This document shows, piece after piece, positions 1 through 5,266 of a stretch of 5,313 bases of DNA. The DNA lies in assembly GCA_020722405.1 (NCBI GenBank), contig DYKW01000122.1, forward strand, positions 1-5,313, given 5' to 3'. Origin of the DNA: Anaerolinea thermophila. Its GTDB lineage: Bacteria > Chloroflexota > Anaerolineae > Anaerolineales > DRKV01. The notes under the pieces are model-generated. The model was not told the DNA's origin. It saw nothing but the letters and a program-made list of their open reading frames with translations, and did not search any database. Numbering within the stretch: position 1 is the first letter of the stretch; every line of letters begins with the position of its first letter. Position numbers and translations under genes: made by a program.

Positions 1-44
1 ATTTTCACCACCAGACATGAAAATCTATTTTCAGATCAGATACC
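1..44. repeat. 44-bp palindrome-rich repeat, left copy (inverted relative to 5223-5266)
   Basis: The first 44 bases are the reverse complement of 5223-5266 with a single mismatch (43 of 44 identical). The unit contains a near-perfect palindrome, TGAAAATCTATTTTCA, at 18-33. Bases 1-7 (ATTTTCA) look like half of a second such palindrome cut by the window edge, because the right copy has both. No ORF or transposase is linked to it. It could be a dispersed REP/MITE-like element, a terminal inverted repeat, or simply a repeat at which an assembly stopped. The sequence identity is directly seen; the nature of the element is unknown. Confidence 0.85.
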
Positions 45-78
45 TTCCTGACTTGTTGTTTTTTCAGCATCGAAGAGG

Positions 79-226
79 GAACGCAAAGACGACGTCGGGG
101 TGCAAAAAAAATCGCGCTTTTAGTCGCGTAGTCGGGTAGTCGCGTAATCGGGTGGCTCGCAGAATGCAGCATGCTGATACCTGACGCCTGTCACCTGTCT
201 TTGCGTCTTAGCGACTTTGCGTTAAG
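79..226. repeat. Mosaic of short tandem repeats
   Basis: Three repeat types sit side by side. At 122-153 an 8-bp unit occurs four times (AGTCGCGT, AGTCGGGT, AGTCGCGT, AATCGGGT), equivalent to a 16-bp unit repeated twice with one change. At 176-196 a 7-bp unit occurs three times (GATACCT, GACGCCT, GTCACCT) and runs on as GTC. Around it are CTTTGCGT-type words: CGCAAAGAC near 82-90, then CTTTGCGTC and CTTTGCGT at 199-207 and 215-222. Repeats of this style are common between genes in some filamentous and Chloroflexi-type genomes; that comparison is from memory. Confidence 0.75.
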
Positions 227-271
227 ATTTTGGGATTACCCCAAAAATTCGAGAAGAATCATTTGAGCAAA

Positions 272-300
272 GTAGGGGCGAATTCAGAACCCGCCCCTAC
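272..300 (-). terminator. GC-rich hairpin downstream of kbl, possible operon terminator
   Basis: GTAGGGGCG at 272-280 is perfectly complementary to CGCCCCTAC at 292-300, giving a 9-bp stem with an 11-nt loop. It lies about 50 nt past the kbl stop codon. On the minus strand it is followed only by TTTGCTC, so the U-tract is short and intrinsic termination is not certain. The same GTAGGGGCG...CGCCCCTAC form resembles a dispersed intergenic hairpin, so it may be a repeat that also ends the transcript. Confidence 0.5.
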
Positions 301-349
301 GGCAAAAGGGGATATTCAAACAAACTCTCATCACAAAACTAAGGAGAGA

Positions 350-1552
350 TTAGCCACCAATCACACCCAGACTGCGCCCCACTTTCTCGAAGGCTTCCAA
401 CCCCTGATCCAAATCATCGCGACTGTGAGCAGCAGAAATCATCACTCGGATACGTGCGGCACCGCGCGGCACGGTGGGATACCCAATGGCTGTAGCGAAA
501 ATACCGGCCTCGAATAGGGCACGACTAAAAGCCTGTGCGGTTTGTGCTTCCCCTAGCATGACCGGCGTAATGGGGGTTGCACTCTTGCCGGTATCGAAGC
601 CCAAACGCTGCATCTCTGCCTTGAAATAGCGCGCGTTGTCCCACAGGCGATCTACCAACTCGGTAGATTCTTCCAGCAAGTCAACCGCGGCCAGACAGGC
701 GGCCGTATCCGGTACCGTCATGGCCGAAGAGAATAAGAACGGTCGGCCTCGCTGGCGCAGCCATTCCACAATGCGCGCGTGACCGGCTACCACACCGCCA
801 ACCACGCCAAACGCCTTTGAGAGCGTGCCAACCTCGACATCCACTTTGCCATGCAGGTTGAAATGATCCACAATCCCGCGGCCGCCACGCCCCAAGACGC
901 CTTCTCCGTGGGCATCATCCACCATCAAGATGGCTTCATAATTCTTGGTGACCTCGTAAATTTTATCCAGCGGGGACACATCGCCATCCATGCTGAAAAC
1001 GCCATCGGTGATAATCAGCGCCCGGCGGTATTCTGAGCGATGCGCTTGCAACTGCTTTTCCAGGTCGGCGGCGTCACAATGGGCATAGCGGATGATTTTT
1101 GCGCCGGACAAACGACTGCCGTCAATAATGCTGGCATGATTGAGTTCATCTGAGAAAATGGCGTCTTCCTTCCCTACCAATGCGGGGATCGTACCCAGGT
1201 TGGCATTGAAACCCGACTGGTAGGTAATGGCAGATTCCACCCCTTTGAAAGCCGCCAGACGTTCTTCCAGTTGGACGTGCAGCGACATCGTACCGGCAAT
1301 GGTACGCACTGCACCGGGGCCGACGCCATATTTATCGATGGCCTGTTTGGCAGCCTGCACCACACGAGGGTGGTTGGCCAGTCCCAGGTAGTTATTGGAG
1401 CAGAAATTCAATACCCGGCGCTCGTCCACCTCCAACCAGGCGCCTTGCGGCGAACCCAGTGTGCGGATGTGATTATACAAACCGGCATCATGCAACTGCT
1501 GAATTTCATCTTCTAGCCATTGTAATTTGGGAGAAACTGTTTTTACAGACAT
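350..1552 (-). CDS. kbl: Glycine C-acetyltransferase / 2-amino-3-ketobutyrate CoA ligase
   Basis: A 400-aa PLP-dependent alpha-oxoamine synthase (fold type I aminotransferase) expected to be cytoplasmic. Kbl enzymes convert 2-amino-3-oxobutyrate plus CoA to glycine and acetyl-CoA, the second step of threonine breakdown, and can run in reverse. Visible marks are NFCSNNYLGLANHP (49-62), the SDELNHASIIDG segment with His139, the cofactor-binding VDDAHGEGVLG (211-221), and GTLSKAFG with the PLP-binding lysine at 246. Length and motif order are complete. The ATG at 1552 is preceded by GAGGTGA at good spacing, which overlaps the stop of the gene before it. It is the last gene of the operon. No threonine dehydrogenase is in view. 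The related 8-amino-7-oxononanoate synthase (BioF) shares these motifs, and some thermophile homologues have broad specificity, so the exact acyl-CoA substrate is inferred. Confidence 0.93.
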   Translation of the reverse strand: MSVKTVSPKLQWLEDEIQQLHDAGLYNHIRTLGSPQGAWLEVDERRVLNFCSNNYLGLANHPRVVQAAKQAIDKYGVGPGAVRTIAGTMSLHVQLEERLAAFKGVESAITYQSGFNANLGTIPALVGKEDAIFSDELNHASIIDGSRLSGAKIIRYAHCDAADLEKQLQAHRSEYRRALIITDGVFSMDGDVSPLDKIYEVTKNYEAILMVDDAHGEGVLGRGGRGIVDHFNLHGKVDVEVGTLSKAFGVVGGVVAGHARIVEWLRQRGRPFLFSSAMTVPDTAACLAAVDLLEESTELVDRLWDNARYFKAEMQRLGFDTGKSATPITPVMLGEAQTAQAFSRALFEAGIFATAIGYPTVPRGAARIRVMISAAHSRDDLDQGLEAFEKVGRSLGVIGG

Positions 1553-1563
1553 AGCATTTCACC

Positions 1564-1845
1564 TCATAATTGTTTTAGAAGGTCTGCCGTCTGTTGCGTG
1601 CCGGCAACAATCAGCGCCTGTTTGCGATGGCGCGGCAGACTTTTGATTTCCTGCTCGCGGCGTAAGGCCGCCGAGCGATTCGGAACCGATTCCACGTATA
1701 CTAACCGAACAGGCCGGCGGAAACGCGTGTAACGCGCCCCCCGTCCACGGTTATGCTCACGTTCCCGCCGTAGCGGGGCAGTGCTCCAGCCGGTATAGTA
1801 CGTACCATCGGCGCACACCACGATATAACAAAAGTAACCCGACAT
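1564..1845 (-). CDS. Small GIY-YIG nuclease-like protein (UPF0213/YhbQ type)
   Basis: A 93-aa single-domain protein of the GIY-YIG superfamily. The paired motif appears as CYIV (6-9) and YTGW (17-20), so the canonical GIY and YIG are both relaxed. It is followed by LRREREHNRGRGARYTR (25-41), with the conserved Arg and EHN, and by RREQEIKSLP (62-71), which carries the expected conserved glutamate. UPF0213 members are small and often act on or near DNA, but their role is poorly settled. I chose the ATG at 1845: it starts one nucleotide after the TyrA-like stop codon (TGAGATG), and the family normally begins a few residues before the CYIV strand. A TTG at 1875 would add ten residues overlapping the upstream gene and is less likely. 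No strong Shine-Dalgarno is seen, so translation is probably coupled. Its place between two metabolic genes says little about function. Confidence 0.85.
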   Translation of the reverse strand: MSGYFCYIVVCADGTYYTGWSTAPLRREREHNRGRGARYTRFRRPVRLVYVESVPNRSAALRREQEIKSLPRHRKQALIVAGTQQTADLLKQL

Positions 1846-1846
1846 C

Positions 1847-2833
1847 TCACTTGCCCGACCTATCCCTGCGCTCAACGCCCAGAAAACGGCTGAAAATTTG
1901 CGAGGCTGAGGGCAACTTCACTTCTGGCAAATCGGCGTTGACCCAATCAGATTCCAGACGCTGCTTCCACCAGCGTTCTCGTTCCTGCTGGGCACGCGCC
2001 AAACGCTTGCCTAAGGCCTCCTGGTCACCGTGCTCGATATCGTTACGTAAATAGGTTAGTGCCGACATGAAGGTATCTATTATCCGTAGGATATTCTCGC
2101 GGTTCAGTAAAGCGGCCTCGCCCAATGCCTCTACCGATAACGCGCTCAGCGGTGCCGTTACTTCTGTATAAGCGCGTCCGGCCAATTTCCGTGCATCCAG
2201 CCAGCCTGGTTGACCTGCGGTGGCATTCACCAATGAGGCCGCCAACAACTGTGGCAAGATATGCGTTGCAGCCATCATACTATCCACTTCCACCAATTCG
2301 GCAAATAAAGCAGTGGCCCCCAGCAAGCGCGTCAGGTCGGCCGCCAATTTTACAGCCTCCGAAGCCGTGCCTACTGGCGCGGTAATCAACATTGGGGTGT
2401 TACGAAACAAATCGGCCTGTGCGGCTTCTTCCCCAAACGCCGAAGCGTACAAATAAGCCGGTTGCAAAACCGGTGTCAACCCAACGTAGTATCGCTCCGG
2501 TGGCAACAACTCCTGTGCCCAGGCAGCCACAGCACTCTTGACGGGCGAGGTATCTATCACCACCGCCCCCTCTTTCAAGTCCGGTGCGATGATCTCCAGC
2601 GTGCGGCGAATTTCATTGATGGGCAGTGCGAGCAGTACGATATCAGCCTTCGAAATCGCGTTGGGCAAGTTGAGGTACACCTTATCCAACGCGCCGCGTT
2701 TTTGTGCACTGTGTGCAATGCCCAGCTCTTTATCGTAACCACGCCGGTGAATCAAGTTGGTGTGTTCTTGCAGTGCCAGGCCAATGGAGGCACCGATTTG
2801 TCCAATACCAACAATCGTTAGTTCTACCGTCAT
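1847..2833 (-). CDS. TyrA-like (prephenate/arogenate dehydrogenase family) NAD-binding protein, atypical active site
   Basis: A 328-aa protein with the TyrA family layout. An N-terminal Rossmann fold carries GIGQIG (9-14), and Asp34 in RGYDKE suggests NAD rather than NADP. It continues with LLALP (67-71) and VIDTSPVKSAV (92-102), matching the family's D-x-x-S-V-K segment. A helical C-terminal domain contains MAATHILPQLLAASL (187-201), the counterpart of the SHLPH helix. In classical TyrA a GGHPMAG motif supplies an active-site histidine; here that place reads GLTPVLQP (118-125). The protein is thus a family member by fold, but activity on prephenate is doubtful or mechanistically different. 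Its ATG at 2833 follows AGGAGTT at about 9 nt, 11 nt after the HD gene stop, and its own stop is one nucleotide before the GIY-YIG start. I give no gene symbol because the substrate is unclear. Confidence 0.85.
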   Translation of the reverse strand: MTVELTIVGIGQIGASIGLALQEHTNLIHRRGYDKELGIAHSAQKRGALDKVYLNLPNAISKADIVLLALPINEIRRTLEIIAPDLKEGAVVIDTSPVKSAVAAWAQELLPPERYYVGLTPVLQPAYLYASAFGEEAAQADLFRNTPMLITAPVGTASEAVKLAADLTRLLGATALFAELVEVDSMMAATHILPQLLAASLVNATAGQPGWLDARKLAGRAYTEVTAPLSALSVEALGEAALLNRENILRIIDTFMSALTYLRNDIEHGDQEALGKRLARAQQERERWWKQRLESDWVNADLPEVKLPSASQIFSRFLGVERRDRSGK

Positions 2834-2844
2834 TTTTCTAACTC

Positions 2845-3375
2845 CTAACTCGCATCGTCTGCTGCCTGTAATGCCGCCAGAAAGCGTATAACAGGTGTTC
2901 GAGGCGGCACAGAGGAAGTCTCATCTTGATGATAACGGATGAGGGCCGTCGCTTCAGGGGAGGCGCCGGCCCTTTGGGCTTCCCGCGCCCCCCAAAGGGG
3001 GTGCTGTAACGCGACCACAAAGGGGCGCCTCCAACCCTGAGGTTCTCCCTGGCCCCAACGAGAGACCGCGTGCGGGCACAATGCCTTGCACACCACAATC
3101 AATGCCCGTTCCCAGGGGCGGAGGGGGGCGTATCCTGCCTTTCCAACGTCGTGCAGCAATGCAGCCTGCAGCAGGGCCGGTTCGGTATGCCCTTCGAGGA
3201 GCAATCGGCGACATACCCGCACGGCATGGGCTTGCTCATCGGTGGTCATGCGCGAAAAAAGCGCCTGTAAAGACGGCGGCAGTATGACGCGCACCAGCGC
3301 TAAATCAGTTTCATTGGGTGCAGAAGAAAACGTCCACCAATATTGACGGATTCGATAAGCAATGCGCACCAACAT
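2845..3375 (-). CDS. HD-domain protein (predicted metal-dependent phosphohydrolase)
   Basis: A 176-aa protein with an HD-superfamily core: His50 in the first helix, the HD doublet at 75-76 within LLHDVGKAG, His125 in LQHPLWGA, His149 in IRYHQDE, and acidic AADDAS at the C-terminus. HD proteins are mostly metal-dependent phosphohydrolases acting on nucleotides or cyclic nucleotides; this one has no attached GGDEF, GYP-type or nucleotidyltransferase domain that would name a substrate. The start is chosen at the ATG at 3375, two nucleotides after the protease stop (TAGCGATG), giving an N-terminus MLVRIAYRIRQYWW. A GTG at 3426 would add 17 residues and overlap the protease gene by 49 nt. There is no clear Shine-Dalgarno at either start, which fits translational coupling. 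An unusual nested inverted repeat lies inside the gene (2959-3032). Confidence 0.83.
   Translation of the reverse strand: MLVRIAYRIRQYWWTFSSAPNETDLALVRVILPPSLQALFSRMTTDEQAHAVRVCRRLLLEGHTEPALLQAALLHDVGKAGYAPLRPWERALIVVCKALCPHAVSRWGQGEPQGWRRPFVVALQHPLWGAREAQRAGASPEATALIRYHQDETSSVPPRTPVIRFLAALQAADDAS
2959..3032. repeat. Nested inverted repeats inside the HD-domain gene
   Basis: An outer pair, GGAGGCGCC (2959-2967) and GGCGCCTCC (3024-3032), encloses an inner pair, CCCTTTGGG (2970-2978) and CCCAAAGGG (2991-2999). Both pairs are perfect over 9 bp. The segment encodes the His125 region through the conserved AGASP-like stretch, so the reading frame is not interrupted. In the transcript it could form a stable double stem. 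Confidence 0.7.
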
Positions 3376-3377
3376 CG

Positions 3378-4013
3378 CTACACGAGGATCTGAAACAAAC
3401 CAACCGCCGGGCGAAAAACGAGCCACCCCAACACATCCAGGCCAATCATTGGCCCCAAGAAAAGCAGTCCCAACAGGATGGGCATGCTATAAGGGCGCAA
3501 TGACTCCAGTTTCCAGGCCCACTGGGGCGGCAAAAAATAGCCAATGATTTTCTCGCCATCCAGCGGCGCCAGCGGTAACAGGTTGAAGAGCAGCAAAATC
3601 AGATTGATGAAGATGAACTGCGTCAGAATTTGCGATAGGTTGGGGAACAAGCCACTTGGGAAGGCCGGGTACAGCAAGCCCAGGCGAAATGGAATCGCCG
3701 CTAAAATCGCCAGCGCCAGGTTAGAAAGCGGCCCGGCCAACGAAACCCACATCACCGCAGCCGGTGAACGACGCCGCAGTACGGCCGGATTGATGGGCAC
3801 CGGCTTTGCCCAGCCAAACCCGGCGACCAGCAGCAATAACGAACCTAGAGGGTCGAGATGCGCTATCGGATTGAGCGTCAGGCGACCATGAGCACGCGGG
3901 GTGGGGTCTCCGAACCGGTCGGCGGTGACGGCGTGCGCCAGTTCGTGCACGGTAAAGGCCACTACCAGCACGAAGACGTTAGCAATGAGTTCTGCAGGAC
4001 TTAAGTTGAGCAT
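3378..4013 (-). CDS. Site-2-type zinc metalloprotease, M50 family, membrane-embedded
   Basis: A 211-aa polytopic membrane protein of the M50/S2P family, which cleaves substrates within the membrane. The zinc-binding HELAH is at 23-27 in the first hydrophobic helix. It is followed by GRLTLNPIAHLDPLGS (43-58), a typical second motif, a hydrophobic segment (59-68), WVSLAGPLSNLALAILAAI (89-107), a strongly hydrophobic segment from about 131 to 149, and FNLLPLAPLDGEKI (143-156) with the third zinc-ligand Asp152. A last hydrophobic stretch spans about 178-200. There is no PDZ or CBS domain, so it is the compact form. The ATG at 4013 follows GGCGGAG at about 8 nt. It is the first gene of the cluster and its substrate cannot be told from the sequence. 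Compact M50 proteins of this kind are widespread and often of unknown target. Confidence 0.92.
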   Translation of the reverse strand: MLNLSPAELIANVFVLVVAFTVHELAHAVTADRFGDPTPRAHGRLTLNPIAHLDPLGSLLLLVAGFGWAKPVPINPAVLRRRSPAAVMWVSLAGPLSNLALAILAAIPFRLGLLYPAFPSGLFPNLSQILTQFIFINLILLLFNLLPLAPLDGEKIIGYFLPPQWAWKLESLRPYSMPILLGLLFLGPMIGLDVLGWLVFRPAVGLFQILV

Positions 4014-4030
4014 ATTTTGTCTCCGCCGAA

Positions 4031-4036
4031 ATTATA
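4031..4036 (-). promoter_or_regulatory. Possible -10 box for the five-gene operon
   Basis: On the minus strand a perfect TATAAT lies 18 nt before the protease ATG. No good -35 hexamer is found at 16-18 bp; the nearest TTG-containing word, TTGCTC, is 22 bp upstream. If used, the leader would be only about ten nucleotides and would just include the GGAG ribosome binding site. It sits downstream of the spoVS terminator, which supports a separate promoter for the operon. Confidence 0.4.
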
Positions 4037-4148
4037 CTCCATCGTCAGGCCCTGCTGCGAGCAATTGACGGCACAGGTTAGGGCACGTCTGCTGCCGAAC
4101 CCAGCCAACTACCCGCCCGCCCAATCAATTCACCGCATGGACAAATAT

Positions 4149-4194
4149 AAAAATGCCGCAAAAATGCCGCGCAGACACTTCCCAAGCGCGGCAT
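4149..4194 (-). terminator. Rho-independent terminator of spoVS with two alternative 3' arms
   Basis: Reading the minus strand, ATGCCGCGC (4194-4186) pairs with GCGCGGCAT (4172-4164) to give a 9-bp stem and a 13-nt loop, followed by TTTT. The 3' arm and its T-tract then occur again: the 11-bp word AAAAATGCCGC is tandemly repeated on the plus strand at 4149-4159 and 4160-4170. A second arm, GCGGCAT followed by TTTTTATA, can therefore pair with the same 5' arm. The structure begins about 53 nt after the spoVS stop codon and isolates spoVS from the downstream operon. Confidence 0.78.
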
Positions 4195-4247
4195 CATCTT
4201 TGGGTTGATATAACCTGATGGTTTCTGCCCCCTCCAAAATATTGGCT

Positions 4248-4547
4248 TCAGCCGATGGCGTCAGCGTCTTGGTCCAGCCCTTCTACCTTACGAGATTCAA
4301 CGGCAAAGCGAATGGCTGTGCGCACTTTGTCTTCGATCGTAATGTCCACGAACTCCAGGCGCATAAGAATCTCCAAGTTATCTCGTTTAAGATAGCGCTG
4401 TGCCAATGCCAGTGCCTTGACAGCCTGATTGACAGCCTGTGCGCCAATCGCCTGGACATTGGTCTGTCCGTGTTCCCGAATAACTCCGGCAATGGCGCCG
4501 GCCACCGCTGATGTGCGAGAGTTGCCGGATACTTTGATGAGTTCCAT
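4248..4547 (-). CDS. spoVS: Stage V sporulation protein S (SpoVS), Alba-like nucleic-acid-binding protein
   Basis: A 99-aa SpoVS-family protein. The N-terminus MELIKVSGNSRTSAVAGAIA, the central VQAIGAQAVNQAVKALALAQ (31-50) and VDITIEDKVRTAIRFAVESR (67-86) follow the family pattern throughout. SpoVS proteins adopt an Alba-like dimeric fold and are thought to bind nucleic acid. In Bacillus the gene affects late sporulation, but homologues are common in lineages not known to sporulate, so the name does not imply spores here. The usual length is about 86 residues; this copy adds a tail of roughly 13, rich in Asp and Gly (KVEGLDQDADAIG). The ATG at 4547 has AAGGAGA 8 nt upstream and matches the family start. 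The frame stays open upstream to about 4883, but that stretch has no family resemblance and crosses the promoter. It is monocistronic, with its own promoter and terminator. Confidence 0.95.
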   Translation of the reverse strand: MELIKVSGNSRTSAVAGAIAGVIREHGQTNVQAIGAQAVNQAVKALALAQRYLKRDNLEILMRLEFVDITIEDKVRTAIRFAVESRKVEGLDQDADAIG

Positions 4548-4555
4548 GCTGGCTT

Positions 4556-4562
4556 TCTCCTT
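4556..4562 (-). promoter_or_regulatory. Strong ribosome binding site of spoVS
   Basis: AAGGAGA on the minus strand with an 8-nt spacer to the ATG at 4547. It fixes the start codon against a long in-frame upstream extension, and it is the best Shine-Dalgarno in the window. Confidence 0.85.
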
Positions 4563-4618
4563 CGAAATGTTCTGAACTGCCCAGTGATCCTTGTGCCGGG
4601 AACGGCTTACTTGTTGTG

Positions 4619-4647
4619 ATTGTACAAGATTTTTTCCGTGTAGGCAA
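4619..4647 (-). promoter_or_regulatory. Sigma-70-type promoter of spoVS
   Basis: On the minus strand, TTGCCT (4647-4642) and TACAAT (4624-4619) are separated by exactly 17 bp, with an A-rich spacer. The predicted transcription start near 4612 gives a 5' leader of about 65 nt ending in the strong ribosome binding site. It is the best promoter match in the window. No operator-like palindrome overlaps it. Confidence 0.7.
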
Positions 4648-4911
4648 TAGGGAAAAAAGCAAATCATCTCAAGTTTTGCGCCAACATTTCGACCTGTGCA
4701 ATTGGCTGCCAAGAAACCTACGCATACCGTTTTGTTCGAGCAACGCCCAACGCACCGGTATCCTTGCGAGAGCGCAGCCCGAAAAATCTCCCGTTGCGAG
4801 AGGATTGCTTCGTCTCCAAAGGGGATGCTATCGCAACGAACGTTCCTTGCCGCGACAGATGATGGATGATTGCAGCAGGGCATTGCGCGGGTCTCTTCTA
4901 TCCCCGCCCCG
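4648..4911. other. Gene-free stretch upstream of the spoVS promoter
   Basis: No credible protein is visible here. Open frames exist on both strands, including a plus-strand frame from 4616 and a minus-strand upstream extension of spoVS, but neither shows motifs or a plausible start. The middle part (4764-4837) consists of degenerate interspersed-repeat sequence. Confidence 0.55.
4764..4837. repeat. Degenerate TTGCGAG / GATTGCTTCGTC interspersed repeats
   Basis: TTGCGAG occurs at 4764-4770 followed by AGCGCAGCCCG, and GTTGCGAG at 4793-4800 followed by AGGATTGCTTCGTCTCC. An inverted TCGCAAC at 4831-4837 pairs with GTTGCGA at 4793-4799. These words resemble the intergenic repeat family of the form 'attgcgagg...gcgcagc...gaagcaatc' seen in many environmental bacterial genomes (recalled, not searched). 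The copies here are diverged and look like old insertions. Confidence 0.6.
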
Positions 4912-5103
4912 TTACCGAATCAACACGCTCTTGCGCGCATCCCAGGCGCGGTCTTTAGGCCCGAGTGGAATGCATCCCAGCGCCCGCACTTGCACGTCCC
5001 CTTCGCCTGTACACGTAAGCGCACCCTCTCGCAAGCGCGTGGCACTTGCAGCGTATCTGTTTACCGCAGGGCCCGCGGAGAACGCAGAGAATCTGGAAAG
5101 TCA
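4912..5103 (-). pseudogene. Possible C-terminal fragment of an unidentified protein
   Basis: A minus-strand frame is open from a stop near 5105 to the TAA at 4912-4914, about 63 codons with no ATG. Its second half reads LREGALTCTGEGDVQVRALG followed by CIPLGPKDRAWDARKSVLIR. That is a natural-looking, well-mixed peptide with GC-rich third positions, unlike most chance frames. The upstream part overlaps the GxxExxY stub in another frame and looks less protein-like. I do not recognise a family. It may be the tail of a decayed gene whose front was lost when the GxxExxY remnant was placed beside it, or it may be chance. Confidence 0.3.
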
Positions 5104-5219
5104 TTCACCACCCGGCGAATGCCATCCTTCAGTACCCTGACATTGAAGTTGATCAGCAAGCCCACCTTGCAACCAGAAAGCTTTAGGTAGGAAAGCAACT
5201 GAGCCTGATGAATCGGCAT
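5061..5219 (-). pseudogene. GxxExxY-family protein, C-terminal remnant
   Basis: A 52-codon frame whose start MPIHQAQLLSYLKLSGCKVG continues as LLINFNVRVLKDGIRRVVN. This is the signature C-terminal half of the GxxExxY family, a PD-(D/E)XK-nuclease-related fold of about 120-130 aa whose biological role is not established. The N-terminal half, including the GxxExxY motif and the E-x-K strand, is missing. A few upstream codons (D-T-L) still fit the family, but the frame meets a stop inside the 44-bp repeat that begins at 5223. A 7-bp hairpin, CCTGATG/CATCAGG (5204-5210 and 5217-5223), sits at the junction. The tail after VVN (DFPDSLRSPRALR) is non-family sequence, of the 'ctctgcgttctccgcgg' kind often found after these genes. 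It is most likely a truncated, non-functional copy. Confidence 0.75.
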
Positions 5220-5222
5220 CAG

Positions 5223-5266
5223 GGTATCTGATCTGAAAATAGATTTTCATGTCTGGTAGTGAAAAT
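5223..5266. repeat. 44-bp palindrome-rich repeat, right copy
   Basis: Matches the reverse complement of 1-44 at 43 of 44 positions. Two 16-bp palindromes are visible: TGAAAATAGATTTTCA at 5234-5249 and TGAAAATTATTTTTCA at 5260-5275, the second slightly imperfect and extending past the repeat as shared with the left copy. They are offset by 26 bp. Inner arms also allow the alternative pairing ATTTTCA...TGAAAAT (5243-5249 with 5260-5266), so the element can fold in more than one way. It abuts the broken end of the GxxExxY stub. Confidence 0.85.

Larger units (their letters stand above)
45..349. other. Non-coding repeat-rich region downstream of the operon
   Basis: No convincing protein-coding frame is visible on either strand across these 305 bases. 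The region contains short tandem repeats (79-226), a 10-bp palindrome CAGCATGCTG at 167-176, an A-run at 104-111, and a GC-rich hairpin at 272-300. A short open frame on the plus strand from 230 runs into the antisense of the kbl gene and has no family resemblance, so I do not call it a gene. Confidence 0.7.

Noticed and set aside
104..128. Minus-strand CGCG...CGCG followed by a run of T, as a second terminator
   Set aside because: The stem is only about 4 bp and falls inside tandem repeats, so the pairing is probably incidental.
230..517. A 95-codon plus-strand open frame
   Set aside because: Most of it is antisense to kbl and the hairpin region, and it has no recognisable domain or start signal.
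1846..1875. TTG start for the GIY-YIG protein
   Set aside because: A rare start codon overlapping the TyrA-like gene; the ATG at 1845 fits the family N-terminus and follows the stop by one base.
3376..3426. GTG start for the HD-domain protein
   Set aside because: It would overlap the protease gene by 49 nt without a Shine-Dalgarno. The ATG at 3375, two bases after the protease stop, is the better coupled start.
4548..4883. In-frame N-terminal extension of SpoVS giving 211 residues
   Set aside because: The family starts at MELIKVS, a strong AAGGAGA precedes that ATG, and the extension crosses a good promoter and degenerate repeats.
4616..5140. A 174-codon open frame on the plus strand
   Set aside because: It overlaps the spoVS promoter and runs antisense to the GxxExxY stub. 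The peptide is rich in Ser, Arg and Pro with no motif, and there is no ribosome binding site.
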